64,000 nt of DNA from Aphidius gifuensis. Lineage: Eukaryota > Arthropoda > Insecta > Hymenoptera > Braconidae. The notes below the pieces were generated by a model, which did no database searches, was not told the origin of the DNA, and saw only the letters and a program-made list of their open reading frames with translations. Positions 44,362 to 54,795 of the stretch are shown here, piece by piece (position 1 is the stretch's first letter; each line of letters starts with the position of its first letter). Location of the stretch: contig NC_057789.1 in NCBI RefSeq assembly GCF_014905175.1, forward strand, positions 19,126,176 to 19,190,175, written 5' to 3'. The position numbers and the translations under genes were made by a program.

Positions 44362-45597
44362 TTAAACGAGCTTGCGTACTGAACCACTAATTGGATTATA
44401 TTCAACAATTCGATCATGTAAAATCAAACAATAAGCTGATGTTTGAGCTGGAAATTATGTTGTTGATTCAAATTCAAGTCGAATATCTACTGGTCCAGAT
44501 TTTAAAAATTCATTTTGCTTTGAACAATCTATGACAATAAGTGGAGCTTCTTCCAAAAATTTTTGTCTTGTAAATAATGGTTGTGGTGTTTCTGTGTAAT
44601 AGTAGGAAGCTTGGAAATATGCAAACATATCATATAATAATGAGAATTGATTATGAGCAAAATCAATATTTAAATTTCCAAAAGGATATGATTGTGAATT
44701 TAAAAACAGCTTAACATCACGCAAGTTACAATGATCAAAAACACTTGAATTGTCTGTTACAGAGTTTTTTCGTCCTGTTTGGAAGCCTAAAATTATATAT
44801 CTCGGTTTTTCCAATTGTGTTGATGTTTTCACACTCCAATTTTGCTTTGTAGTTGCAGGTAATAGTGGATACTCGTACAATTCCCATGTACGAAAACTGA
44901 TTGCTATGGATGGATCCTTGGCAATGTAATTTAAAAGTTGTATTTTCTGCTTATCAGACACTTTGATATATGGAACAATCCATTCCACTTTTTGAAGTTT
45001 AATTTGTATTTTTTCGCCACTTTTTCCTTCCGCAGGTTGTTCTTGTAGACAGGCATTCGCATCACTATTTGCTCTTATTAGGATGAGTTCATGTTTTGCA
45101 TTGATAATTATTTTTTTATAATCTTCAGCAAATCCTAGCAGCAGGCTCAGTGGTATTGATATATCAAAATAACCACTCGAATCGAATAATGATTCTTCAT
45201 CAGACATTAACCATCCAGCATTCTCCAATAATGATTTTTGATTTGGACTTAAGGAAATATATCCTTTCATTAGAGTCGTAAGACCAACATTTTTGCTCCG
45301 ATCAATTTCAATTGCATTTATCTCATAGCGAATTTCTTCAAACATGTGTGCTATTGCCATTCGTACCAATGAAGTTGTTTTTGGCACAGATTTTCCGTCA
45401 CTTGTAAGAAATCGTCCAGTAATATGTAGTGAACTTTTACTTGGTAGTACACATAAATCTTGATGTTGAATTCCAATCCGGATTTCATCGTTGTTATTGA
45501 ATGTTGAAGAGCCATAAGGCTGATGAGCATGTAACTCACAATGGGCAATCGATTCATCAAAAATGATCGGTTCTTGTATACTTAAAATTTCATCCAT
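44362..45597 (-). pseudogene. Capsid-like structural protein of the PolB element
   Basis: The probable start is the Met of MDEILSIQEPIIFDES at 45597; an upstream in-frame ATG exists at 45621. About 380 residues run to an in-frame TAA at 44455-44457, after which the same frame stays open and conserved-looking for 30 more codons to a stop at 44362. So the break removes only the extreme C-terminus. Motifs: LPSKSSLHITGRF, EEIRYEINAIEIDRSKN, FDISIPLSLLLGFAEDYKK, KPRYIILGFQTGRK and LLYDMFAYFQASYYY, beta-rich throughout without membrane segments. It resembles the large, widespread invertebrate proteins encoded next to PolB (F54H12.2-like in older annotations), which I take to be jelly-roll major capsid candidates. 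That fold assignment is inference. Confidence 0.6.
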
Positions 45598-45743
45598 GGT
45601 ATAATACAAAAAAAGCAACAAAATGACACTTTTATTTCCGTAGATGTTGTTGACGTGGACTGAGACCGAGACTCTTGAGAAACTGAATACTCTGATGTGT
45701 TATCGCTTTGCTTCCTTGCTTTTGACTGATTTTTTTTTGGCAT
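45582..45743 (-). CDS. Short Ser/Lys-rich frame overlapping the capsid gene start
   Basis: 53 codons: MPKKNQSKARKQSDN, then a Ser-rich stretch SEYSVSQESRSRSTSTTS and a hydrophobic end. An alternative frame of 64 codons (45826-45632, MGIVFRRKEKKNKHNN) covers the same DNA. A basic, serine-rich small protein would fit a core or DNA-condensing protein, but support is weak. Confidence 0.25.
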   Translation of the reverse strand: MPKKNQSKARKQSDNTSEYSVSQESRSQSTSTTSTEIKVSFCCFFCIIPWMKF

Positions 45744-45944
45744 AATGTCTCGCATTTATAGCTTTGTCCAATTATTTTATTATTATGTTTATTCTTTTTT
45801 TCTTTTCTTCTGAAAACGATGCCCATATTTTTTTGTCCTATTTGACACTTTTAATGTGTAGTCGAATTGTAATCGTTTCTCCACGGAAATTCACAATTTC
45901 ACCATCCATAGACTGTGATTGCATATTGTTATAAACAATTTAAA

Positions 45945-45990
45945 AAGTTATCCATTGGTCGTTGGTTCGAACCCGGCTCGAAGGAATGTT
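45945..45990 (+). other. tRNA-like 3' half (box B) near the right terminus
   Basis: GGTCGTTGGTTCGAACCCGG contains an exact box B consensus GGTTCGAACCC inside a foldable T-arm, followed by a T run. No matching acceptor, D or anticodon arms were found upstream. Confidence 0.4.
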
Positions 45991-46019
45991 TTTTTGTTAT
46001 TTAATGAGACAGGACATGA

Positions 46020-46428
46020 GACATGGGAACATACGAATTGGGAACATGGGACATGAGAAATTGCACTTTAAAATGACAAAATTTAATTTTTCCGGTCAAG
46101 TCTGTATTACCGACACATGGAGATTGGGAATTTACACCATCAAATGATATATGGGACATAAAATCTAAGACATGGGGCATAAGACATGAGAAATCGCACG
46201 TTAAAATGACAAATTTTTTTCAAATCTGTATTACCGACGTATGACAATTGAGGATTTCACACCATCAAATGACAAATTTCTTTACCATCTCTGCATTATC
46301 AACAACTGAGAATTCAAATAACAAATTTCTTTACCATCTCTGTTTTACCGGTCTCATTCCCCTGTCCCCTCGCCGATCTACCTTTTTTCGACCTCCCTCT
46401 GGTCCAGAACTCTGGTAGGTACACTACT
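46020..46428. repeat. Right terminal inverted repeat
   Basis: Inverse of 38104-38480. The CATGGGACATGAG-type words are the inverted subterminal array. Confidence 0.9.
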
Positions 46429-46434
46429 TCTGTC
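46429..46434. repeat. Target-site duplication TCTGTC, right
   Basis: Identical to 38098-38103. Confidence 0.9.
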
Positions 46435-48514
46435 AGGATCTTCAGCGTAACCTGTTGTTCCTTTTGTTTGACACCTTGTCGTTTTATAGCTGACTCTTCT
46501 TTTTGCTAATTCTGATTTTACATATGGTTCAACCACTCTGATGTAAATTTGTGCCGATTGTTTTCGTTTGTTTGCTTAAAAGTTGCGTTTTAAATCTTTC
46601 CATGAATTTTCTATTGCAGCATTTGATCCGCGATCAAATCCCAAACGACATAGAATCAAGGCTCACCATAAAGGATAATAAGGTAGCAAGTAGTCAAATA
46701 AATGAGCTACGAATTCAGGAGAATAATATTTGTTTTCTTTATTCATTTTCACAATACTCGATTGATTGATATCTTGTCGAACTTTATTGAAATAAATATA
46801 GAAAGGAGATGATTTTCTAACTCCCGACATTTCATCTGAAGTGTAATCAAGTTGGACAGTATCTCTATTGGTAGAGTCACTTGCTTTTGAATCTGTATTA
46901 CCATTACAATCATCTTCGACTATACTATTTTCCTTCTCTGGAACCATTTCTGGAATTATTTCTTTTTGGTTCAAAAAAGCAAAACTTTCATCGAAGTTAT
47001 CCGTTTGATGACGATTTTTAAAAACAATTACTGTATGACGAATAATTTCAGCTGCTCCTTCTAAAGTATTAGAATGTATTAACAACTGAAATACATTCAA
47101 CAGAAATTTCTTCAAGACTGATTGTGCTTGGGCCTTTTCTTCTTTTGTCATTGGTTTAGCTTTGCTATTATTATTTTTTTTTTTACTATTTTTTACTTTT
47201 AAATCTTCTGTAATATTCTTATCTTCAATGTCTATTGTTTTTTTTTGTGGATAAAAGTGTTTAAAATTTTTCGAAACTGCCTTTATAACATGAGATGAAC
47301 AAACATGCTAGATAGTGAAATTTTTATGCGGTCTTTTAAAGGTTTCTTCTTCAAATCCATTTTTTAAATATTGAGAGATAGTGTGACCATTTACTACTTC
47401 ACAAACACTGTATAATAATGGAAAACTGTAATCGGTGCGAATCATGTCTATTGGAGGTATTGAAGTTGACTTTTTTTTCAATATAAACATGAACCTACTT
47501 ATAAAATTCGAAATTGCTGAAGCTGTATGTTCTGAAGATATGAATTCCGCAATGGTCAATGCACAACCATCTTTTCCACCAAGTAAAACAAGTTTATAAT
47601 TGTATACTACTTTATTGATCCATGGTGGTTGACAAATTGTAGATCCAGTTGCATCCAGGTACAGAATTCTTTGTCCAGGTGGTAATGACATAAAATAAAT
47701 AATTTGAAATTCTGTAAACAAGATAATAAAAAAAGGATCGTATCCAATTGCTTGTATGTAACCTGGTGCATGGTTTCCGGGCCAAGATACTTTATATAAC
47801 TCTTTTAATTTAGAAAGAGCAGTCATTAGATCTTTGTCAATTATTTTTTCAGCGTTCATTTTACTAGAAATCTTTTGAAGGTTCTCTTTATTAATCACTT
47901 TATTCAAATTCCCAGAAATAACTTGTTGTTTTGGTGCACTGAATATCATTTCAAATTCAAGCCGATATGGACTTTTTGATAATAGTTCAGGTCGAAGTTT
48001 TAAACGTTTCCATTTCCTGATAAACCTACGATGTTGCTCTCCTGTATGTAAAATTGTTCCGAATCGTTTTATATAACATGGTGTATCAGCATAAGGTTCA
48101 CATATTGGAGTATGAACATTGAAAGTGAATGCAGTGCAAGTTGAATGTTCACAATATGCAGTGCAATAAAAATACGGCGTTTTCGGTCGGAAAGTAACTG
48201 ATCTACATTCATGATTATTAAACTTTAAAACACATATTGAAAAAACCAACTGGAATTTTTCATGCAAATCATCGTGCCAATTATCCTTGGAATTGCAAGC
48301 TTTAAGTCTGGTCGATGATGTCCAATTTACGCCAAAATTTAGCAGGAATCATCACGATTTCAAGTTCATTCACTGGTGTATTTGAATTAATTTTTTTATT
48401 GTTTGCAAATGGTATTGACTCAGATTGTAATTTAATGTAAACCACGCATTTTGATGGGAGCTCATAGTTGTTAATTTTTCCAATATTACTCATCACCAGA
48501 TCAGGTTTTATCAT
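46435..48514 (-). pseudogene. DDE-type transposase of element T
   Basis: Reading on the minus strand, 48514-48302 (MIKPDLVMSNIGKINNYELP) shifts by one into 48301-46663. That frame has one in-frame TAG at 47308-47310 and then a further shift near 46665. Putative catalytic residues: first Asp in RILYLDATGSTICQPP (about 47655), second Asp in MIRTDYSFPLLYSVCEVVNG (about 47435), Glu in a NAAIENSWKDLK-type motif (about 46605). A Cys/His cluster (HVCSSHVIKAV, near 47300) lies between the last two. The N-terminal part has Cys/His-rich YFYCTAYCEHSTCTAFTF, perhaps a zinc site. I cannot name the superfamily; MULE- or KDZ-like groups with protease fusions are candidates. The gene continued into the Ulp1-like domain at 38097 before the PolB element inserted. 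Confidence 0.65.
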
Positions 48515-49109
48515 GCATTTAGTCGTATGAAGAAGATTAGAAGTTTAAAAAATGGATTTTGAGTCACTAGGTACTTGTACAAAAACGAGCGACTTTTTAG
48601 ATAGCTTGTATTTATCGATATATTGAGGATCGTCGAAAATAATATCAGGACTTGTGATAGTGTGAGTATCATCGAATACATCATTATTAATGGAACCAGA
48701 ATTATTATTAATTTTTATTGAACGATAGGAACACTGAGAATCATGTTAAAGCGTTTAAGAGCTTATGACAGGTGTACTGCTTTTATCGATAATATCGGTA
48801 GACTTTAAAAATTAATTGCTTATACTTTCTTCATTACACCAGCTCGTAATTTTTCCTCCATTTTTTTTTTGGTGCTGAAGAATGATGAAGCCATGATGCT
48901 TGAAAATAACGTAGAGCAAACAACGAAAAATACAAAGTATCACTTCCATATATGCTTGTTGAGTCATTTGTGAATTTTCTGGTAGTAGGTGCATCTAGAA
49001 AACATTATATTTCGTGAGAAGCAAACAATCAAATATTGAGCCAATGAAAAATGTTAAGAATCAAAATAGATAGCTGATAAATCAGACTACGTTAGACTAC
49101 GTAATTAAA
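48515..49109. other. 5' part of element T, no clear coding
   Basis: Short open stretches only; could include the transposase promoter or a first exon. Confidence 0.4.
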
Positions 49110-49225
49110 ATTTATTTGCAATGCTTGAAAAATTTGAAGACAGTTCGTAGAATAATTATATTAATAGAAAAATACAAACAAGAATGTTTTTCAATGCTGG
49201 GAAAATTTTAAAACTGTTTGTATTC
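49110..49225. repeat. Inverted terminal/subterminal repeat, right end of element T
   Basis: ACAGTTCGTAGAATAATTAT to CAATGCTGGGAAAATTTT is the reverse complement of 37007-37110, with about 10 percent differences. Confidence 0.75.
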
Positions 49226-49329
49226 TGTTTTTTGTATATGTTTCTTGTTTTCTACACACAATATTTATGAAAAACAAACGAGATGCTGTTATTAATATAT
49301 TTTTCTATTTGATTTATATTTTTAATCAT

Positions 49330-49527
49330 TTTATTTGCTTTAAGCACAGAGAAAATTTGTGTATGGCCACTGGCAGACTTTTGCCTAGTAGAATAATTAG
49401 CCGTAATAAGATTGCACACTGTCATGAAGCTGACCCTCTGGATCGTAAAAATCAAGGTTTTTGTCAAGCGTTTTTCAGAAAAAAACACATTCGTTTGAAT
49501 CATCGATTACAATTTACAATGAATTAA
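49330..49527 (+). pseudogene. Unknown coding fragment
   Basis: A frame of about 60 codons with natural composition: CMATGRLLPSRIISRNKIAH, then HEADPLDRKNQGFCQAFFRK, stop at 49525-49527. A CTTTAAG acceptor-like site precedes it, so it may be an exon. Family not recognised. Confidence 0.3.
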
Positions 49528-49619
49528 TTGAAAAGTAAATATATATTTTTTTAAATTTAATTATTGATAATATATAATTTGTACTTATTGACATAGTGTT
49601 TTTTATTTAAAGCAATTCA

Positions 49620-49946
49620 AACATGATCCAAGCAGTACCTTTTGCTGATGTTCAGGCAAGAATGAGACGTTGAAGAAAAAATATCACCCTACCTGTGATA
49701 AGACAATATAAGAGATTGTCCGATATTGTCAAATCTCCTGAATGGAATGGATTATTACATCATGAGAGAGGTGTTATTTATTTGTCTACAGTTACTGCAG
49801 CAAACGGTCAAACAGCTGTTGTATATGGTGATACACAATTTGCTAGTCGTATTGATACTCTTGATAAGTTGGACTTGTCATTATTAACACATGTACTTCC
49901 TGATCTAGATAAAACACAAATGATACTTCACATAACTGCTCAGTAA
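49620..49946 (+). pseudogene. Unknown coding fragment with one stop
   Basis: One frame, interrupted by a TGA at 49672-49674, reads MIQAVPFADVQARMRR before it and, after it, LPVIRQYKRLSDIVKSPEW, NGLLHHERGVIYLSTVTA and LLTHVLPDLDKTQMILHI to 49946. It is clearly protein-like in composition, of unknown family. Confidence 0.4.
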
Positions 49947-50039
49947 AAAAATTTGTAAGTATTTTATTTGAAAAAAAAAATGATTTTCATGTGTAAAATT
50001 TCTTGTTTTTTAATTTATTTTTGAATCATCCACAGGCAT

Positions 50040-50902
50040 TAACATCTTCCCAATTTTTTACTTGCATTAGTCACAACAAGTTATGAATATCGTTTAAAAG
50101 CAGCCATCCAGAAGTTTGGGCTAATATTCAAGTACAATCAACTTTTGTCTCGTTTTGTATGGTAATAATTGCTGCTGTTGAATTATTATTATTAATATTA
50201 CTTATTATTATTATTTTGTTCAACAGGTAGTATTGCATGGAGCGAATGCAGTTTCAAACATCGATTTGACATGAAATAATCATAGAGAAATAATAAAAAA
50301 ATATTATTACTGTCGTTGGAACCAGATGACAAAATACATGAAACTTTGAATAAGCTTAATCAATCGATTGCAGCATCACAATTTCGTGATAACTTCAACA
50401 ATTTTTTTGATTTTTTCAGAAATGTATTCACTGTTTAATTAGCACAAGCAGTATTCTGCTTTTACCAAAAAAATTATCTACTTACTAATATGCCGACGGT
50501 GACAGCGAAAAAACTTTTCAACTTGTTTGGTAGTGAAGAAAAAAAGTTTTGGCAATTTTATCCATGTACTTTAAAGGTGATTGCAACGTCAAATAAAGAC
50601 TTTGATAAATCATTAAACAATAATAATGCAGAACATGTAAATGTTACCATGTCACCACGTGTGAATTTTGTATTTAGAAAAAAAATGCAAAATTTGCATA
50701 ATATTTGAACAGAAATAGTGTGATTACCGATACACGCTTTTTAGAAGCAGCATGTTTAATGTTTAACGTAGTTTTCAACACAATGATATTTCAAGAAGAA
50801 TTCGTTGATCATTTAATGATACTAAGTGATCCAAGGGAACCACTTCAAGAAGTTGAGCCAGTGATGATCAACGAACCAATGAATGAAGCTGAATTATTAT
50901 GA
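50040..50902 (+). pseudogene. Further decayed coding of unknown origin
   Basis: Protein-like pieces in shifting frames: TTSYEYRLKAAIQKFGLI (about 50080-50150), LEPDDKIHETLNKLNQSI and FRDNFNNFFDFFRNVFTV (50315-50440), MPTVTAKKLFNLFGSEEKKF to VTMSPRVNFVFRKK (50490-50690), and FLEAACLMFNVVFNTMIF to MNEAELL (50735-50902). They may be parts of one protein together with 49330-49946. Not identified. Confidence 0.4.
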
Positions 50903-52010
50903 GAAAACCATGTTTGATTACTCGTTTATGTAATTGTGATTGCATATTGGTATCATCTACATATCCACAGGACAATACATGGTTTAGATCTGAAATTATG
51001 ACTAAAATTGGAGTATACTTTGTTAATTATGATAACTCGAGTGTAATAAATTAGTTTAAATTATTTTTGAACTAAATAATGGCCAAACATTTTTAATTGG
51101 GTTCATTCAAATAATGTACGTTCATCAATTGATGATCAAGATATTTTAAATATTAGTTTAACTTTGAAAAACACAAAGTATTATTATAAAGAACTTAAAC
51201 AACAATTATTACAATTATTATTGTTTTTTCTCGAGTTTATATTTAGTTGTACCAGATAAATTTATTGATTGATACAATTTATATTTGAGTCACTAATCTG
51301 CTATAATATCAATTAATTAAAATTCGTTAGTGAATCCTTGAAAAGTACAAATCAATCCAAAAAAAAAAAAAAATAACAAAATGTTATTAAAAAGACAACT
51401 AATTAATAAATATATTATATTTTTTGAGCAATGCTTCTTTGTTTTTTTGATAATTGAGGCACTGATTGTATGATGATCTATTCATCCTTCATGCTCTATT
51501 CATTCATGCTTCTTTTATAATTTTTTGTTTTTCTTTAATCATCATTACCAGTTGTTTTTTTTTTTTTTCTTTATTAGGATTATCTTTCATCGTACTGAAA
51601 GTAATATTAATCTATAAATTGTTTATTAATGAAAAACAAACAAAAAATATGAGATTATGGGTACAAACCTTGATCGTATACAACCATCTCGACCAACTCA
51701 TAAAATTAGTGTACTCTATATCGGTCTTGAACAAATATCAAACGAAATTAATATACTTGTTAATTCAGATGGTTCGTTAAGATACACAAGAACCAATAAA
51801 CAATTATACATGGAAGATTTTACTTAGTTCACAACATAATTTTGAGATTTGTCACACTATGATCTGAAATACCGACTGGGGATTCGTAGAAGTATTTCAG
51901 ATCGCATCGAGATTTAACTTTGTATAAATTAGAGGCACTAGAAGCTCTATATATGATTATATAATATAATATAATATAAAAAAAATTTTATAATTACAAA
52001 TTTCTAATAA
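50903..52010. other. Gene-free AT-rich stretch
   Basis: No convincing gene. The Ile/Phe-rich frame 51466-51780 looks fortuitous. Confidence 0.4.
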
Positions 52011-52750
52011 TCCCTAGCGGATGCGTCGACACTTATTCGATCGGGATTTCCAATGTAGCATTTGACAGCCATTCAACAGCATACATATATAAAACAATTA
52101 ATTTTCAAACAATTTAGAACAATGAAAAATGAATAAATTAGACACCTCTTAATTCGGTGTCGAAAGCCTGTCGAAAAGCGATCGAAATTCTGTCGAAACG
52201 CGATCAAAACGGTGTCGAGACAGAGTCAATCGGTATATAGAGATATAAAATTTGAAAAAAGTTATTTTTGTAATTGTTTAATCTTTAAATGCTTAATTAT
52301 ACTGTTTTTTTTTGTTTTTTACATGCAATTGTTATTAACGAGTAATTGAAAAATTATAAACAAAAAAAAAATTTTTTTGTTTGAATTTTTAAGAGTTTTT
52401 TTATATTTTCTATTAATTTTTTTATAAAAAAAATACAAATCTATCAGTAATAAAGTCCATTATAATGTTCAAACACTTTAAAACAATGAAAAATGAATAA
52501 AATTAGTACAACCCCACTAACCTCTTTACCGTGTATAATTCAAACTCTTATTTAATATTAAATACATGTACTAGTCAAGGTTTCATTCAGTTTAAGTCAT
52601 TGTTTTTATAATCTTATATTTTTTTTATATTTTTCCAACTTGTTTTGAGTATCCGGCGCTCGTGAATTACGTTTTATATATGCTGTCGAATGGCTGTCAA
52701 ATCGCTGTTGACTGAGTGATACATTGGAGAGTCAAGCCATCCGCTAAGGA
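52011..52750. mobile_element. 740-bp TIR element
   Basis: TCCCTAGCGGATG at the left and CATCCGCTAAGGA at the right start inverted arms of about 85 bp. These share TTTGACAGCCATTC, ACAGCATA and TATATAAAAC. No coding. Inside, words built on (G/C)GTCGAAA recur at 52155-52225. Confidence 0.75.
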
Positions 52751-52798
52751 TAGTTTATATCATCATATTTGTCTATACCGTTTTTAATCTTTTAGATG

Positions 52799-53457
52799 AT
52801 GAATACTCATATGGATGTTGAAAAAAGTTGAGAAACAATACAAAATAATGACTCAAATAATAAAAGAAATCAAGAATATTCTTCTTCTCAAATAAATATC
52901 TCAGAGATTTTTCACAATAAAATCAGAATTACAAGTTACGTACTATCTGTGATTACTGGTAGGCAACTGAATAATGAACAAAATGTTACACAAAATGATG
53001 AACGAAGTAATCAGAAAATTATTGAGCAAAATAACCAACAAAATAACCAACAAAATAATCAATATAAACCATTTGAACAATCAATTGTTAAAGAAACATC
53101 AAGTATACGTCCAGTTCTGGGTGCTAACCTGGGTGATGACGATAACAGTCAAAATAATTAAATCGGAAAAAAAATGGATTTGGTAGTTCTAATCACATTG
53201 GTGAATTAAAAGCTACTGCATATAGTAACAAAAAAATTAGCAGATTTAATTATTCCACTCGTTATTACAATAACAATAAAAATGATAGATATACTGGACG
53301 AGGTGGTGGATATAGTGGTCAAGTTAGTGGATATGATAGACGAGGTCGTGAATATAGTGGCCGAGGTGGTGGATATGTTCGTGATATTAGTCGTGATGGA
53401 AATAGTGATAGTAATGTACGTGGAGGAAATGTCGGTAACAATGCACGTATTAATTAA
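52799..53457 (+). pseudogene. Gln/Asn-rich protein with C-terminal RGG box
   Basis: A frame from the ATG at 52799 has one TGA at 52829-52831, then continues through NEQNVTQNDERSNQKIIEQN, an NNQQ repeat, and SSIRPVLGANLGDDDN to a TAA at 53159. A one-base shift in an A-run later, the next frame (53173-53457) has FGSSNHIGELKATAYSNKK, RYTGRGGGYSGQVSGY, REYSGRGGGYVRD and RGGNVGNN. RGG/RGGGY repeats are RNA-binding, arginine-methylated tails. It looks like a decayed RNA-binding or gag-like protein; the parent is unknown. Confidence 0.5.
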
Positions 53458-53499
53458 TGTAAACTGTTAAGCTACAATAATTTTCCAGCCGTTTGACAC

Positions 53500-54795
53500 A
53501 ATAATTTTAATTGATTATAGAAAATATGGCTAAAGAATTAATGTTGACTGTTAATTAATGAATTTAGCTATATTCTTTCCTTAGATACATTTGCCAATAG
53601 CTATTTTATTAATTAATTACGGAAAATGTTGCTAAGCAAAGAATGTAGCCAAATAAATTAATTGATATTGTAGCATGTGAAAATATATACATACGGTCCT
53701 GACTAAACAACATATGGTTGGGTAGATGGCGGGAAAATGTACTGCTACGGTGTAGTAGTGAGAGTGTAAAAAGCCACGGAGGGGACGCCGACCAAGGTGG
53801 ACGTGTGTGTGAGTAGGAGAGTTGGATGGCACATTTTGCCGGTGTAACACCACGCTGGTCTGGATAATATGAAAGCCAGACCATATTATTTTTGAATTCA
53901 ATATATAATTTGTTTAAACATCCAAATCAATATTTATACAATCATTGTTCAATAGCAAATTGTCATTGTGTTGTTTTAATCTAAAAGTAATGTATAGGTC
54001 TTGTTGGTGCAAAAGCAAAATCAAGATATTCACCAAATTACCCCAGAGTATTCTGGAGTAATATCAGTTGTATCAGACAATTCAACAAACAATTAACCAT
54101 CTTGTTTAATGTTACCGTGTTAATAAAATATATACTCAGTGAACTTGAAAACATTCTGTGATTAAAAGTGAAATAAAAAATATACATTGTACACATATAA
54201 AAAGTAAAAAGCAACAAGGTATGCTCGACCGCATGGTCGTGCATGAAATATATATATATATATCTGAATAAACAATTCCTAATACATGTTACAAACGATA
54301 AAACAAAGTTATAAAAGTGAAACAATAGATTAAACTTGAGTGATTAAAAATACATTTAATAAAGAAATAAGAATACTGGCCAGTAAGAAAAAATATAAAA
54401 CAAAAAAATATCATCGTCAAGAAGAAGAAATTACATCAGCCATCATCACCAGGTCTGCTTTGTATGTGTGTGAATGTGTGAATTGAATGTGTGAGAAATA
54501 TTTTACCAGTATCCCATAAAAATAAATAAAACTTCAACATAACTATTTTAATATCAAAACATACGAATTTTGTCTTTGTTTATTTCAAAAATATAACCTT
54601 GAATAAATTTATTTAATTGTTAAATTTATTCCCTTTACAATATAGTCTGAATAAATTCCGCAGCCCTTTGAATAATAAATTAAAATTATTGCGTGAGAAA
54701 TTAATCTCAACGACAAATTAATCTATTTAGTTACATCTTTTCTTTAGCTATTTTTGCTATAATTCAGTAATAAAAAACTATTGGCAAATTTACCA
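53500..54795. other. LTR-like or transposon-derived segment, unassigned
   Basis: It contains TTTCCTTAGATACATTTGCC and an inverted partner near 53632-53660, TGTAGC words, a GC-richer patch (53695-53850) and a TATA-rich tail. Similar motifs reappear at 55998-56175. Probably a degraded LTR; ends not definable by eye. Confidence 0.35.

Larger units (their letters stand above)
38104..46428 (+). mobile_element. Polinton-like PolB element, 8,325 bp, complete ends
   Basis: Long terminal inverted repeats (about 400 bp) start AGTAGTGTACCTACCAGAG and end in the exact inverse (CTCTGGTAGGTACACTACT). Flanks carry a perfect 6-bp duplication TCTGTC. Polintons/Mavericks have 6-bp duplications and termini AG...CT, so the integration chemistry is Polinton-type. 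Genes: PolB (plus), unknown protein (plus), capsid-like protein (minus), one short Ser-rich frame. No integrase, FtsK-type ATPase or protease can be read. It interrupts the transposase-protease gene of element T. Four other remnants of the family lie in this window. Confidence 0.85.
36735..49225 (-). mobile_element. Element T: DNA transposon with DDE transposase and Ulp1-like protease
   Basis: Outer repeats at 36735-37165 (plus) and 49110-49225 (inverted) bracket minus-strand coding for a transposase (48514-46435) and a cysteine protease (38097-37161). The two halves are separated by the 8.3-kb PolB element; without it T is about 4.2 kb. Exact tips and target duplication could not be fixed. 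It sits next to the Helitron helicase fragment. Confidence 0.65.

Noticed and set aside
51466..51780. 104-codon hydrophobic frame resembling a membrane protein
   Set aside because: Composition explained by T-rich DNA; no conserved features or promoter.
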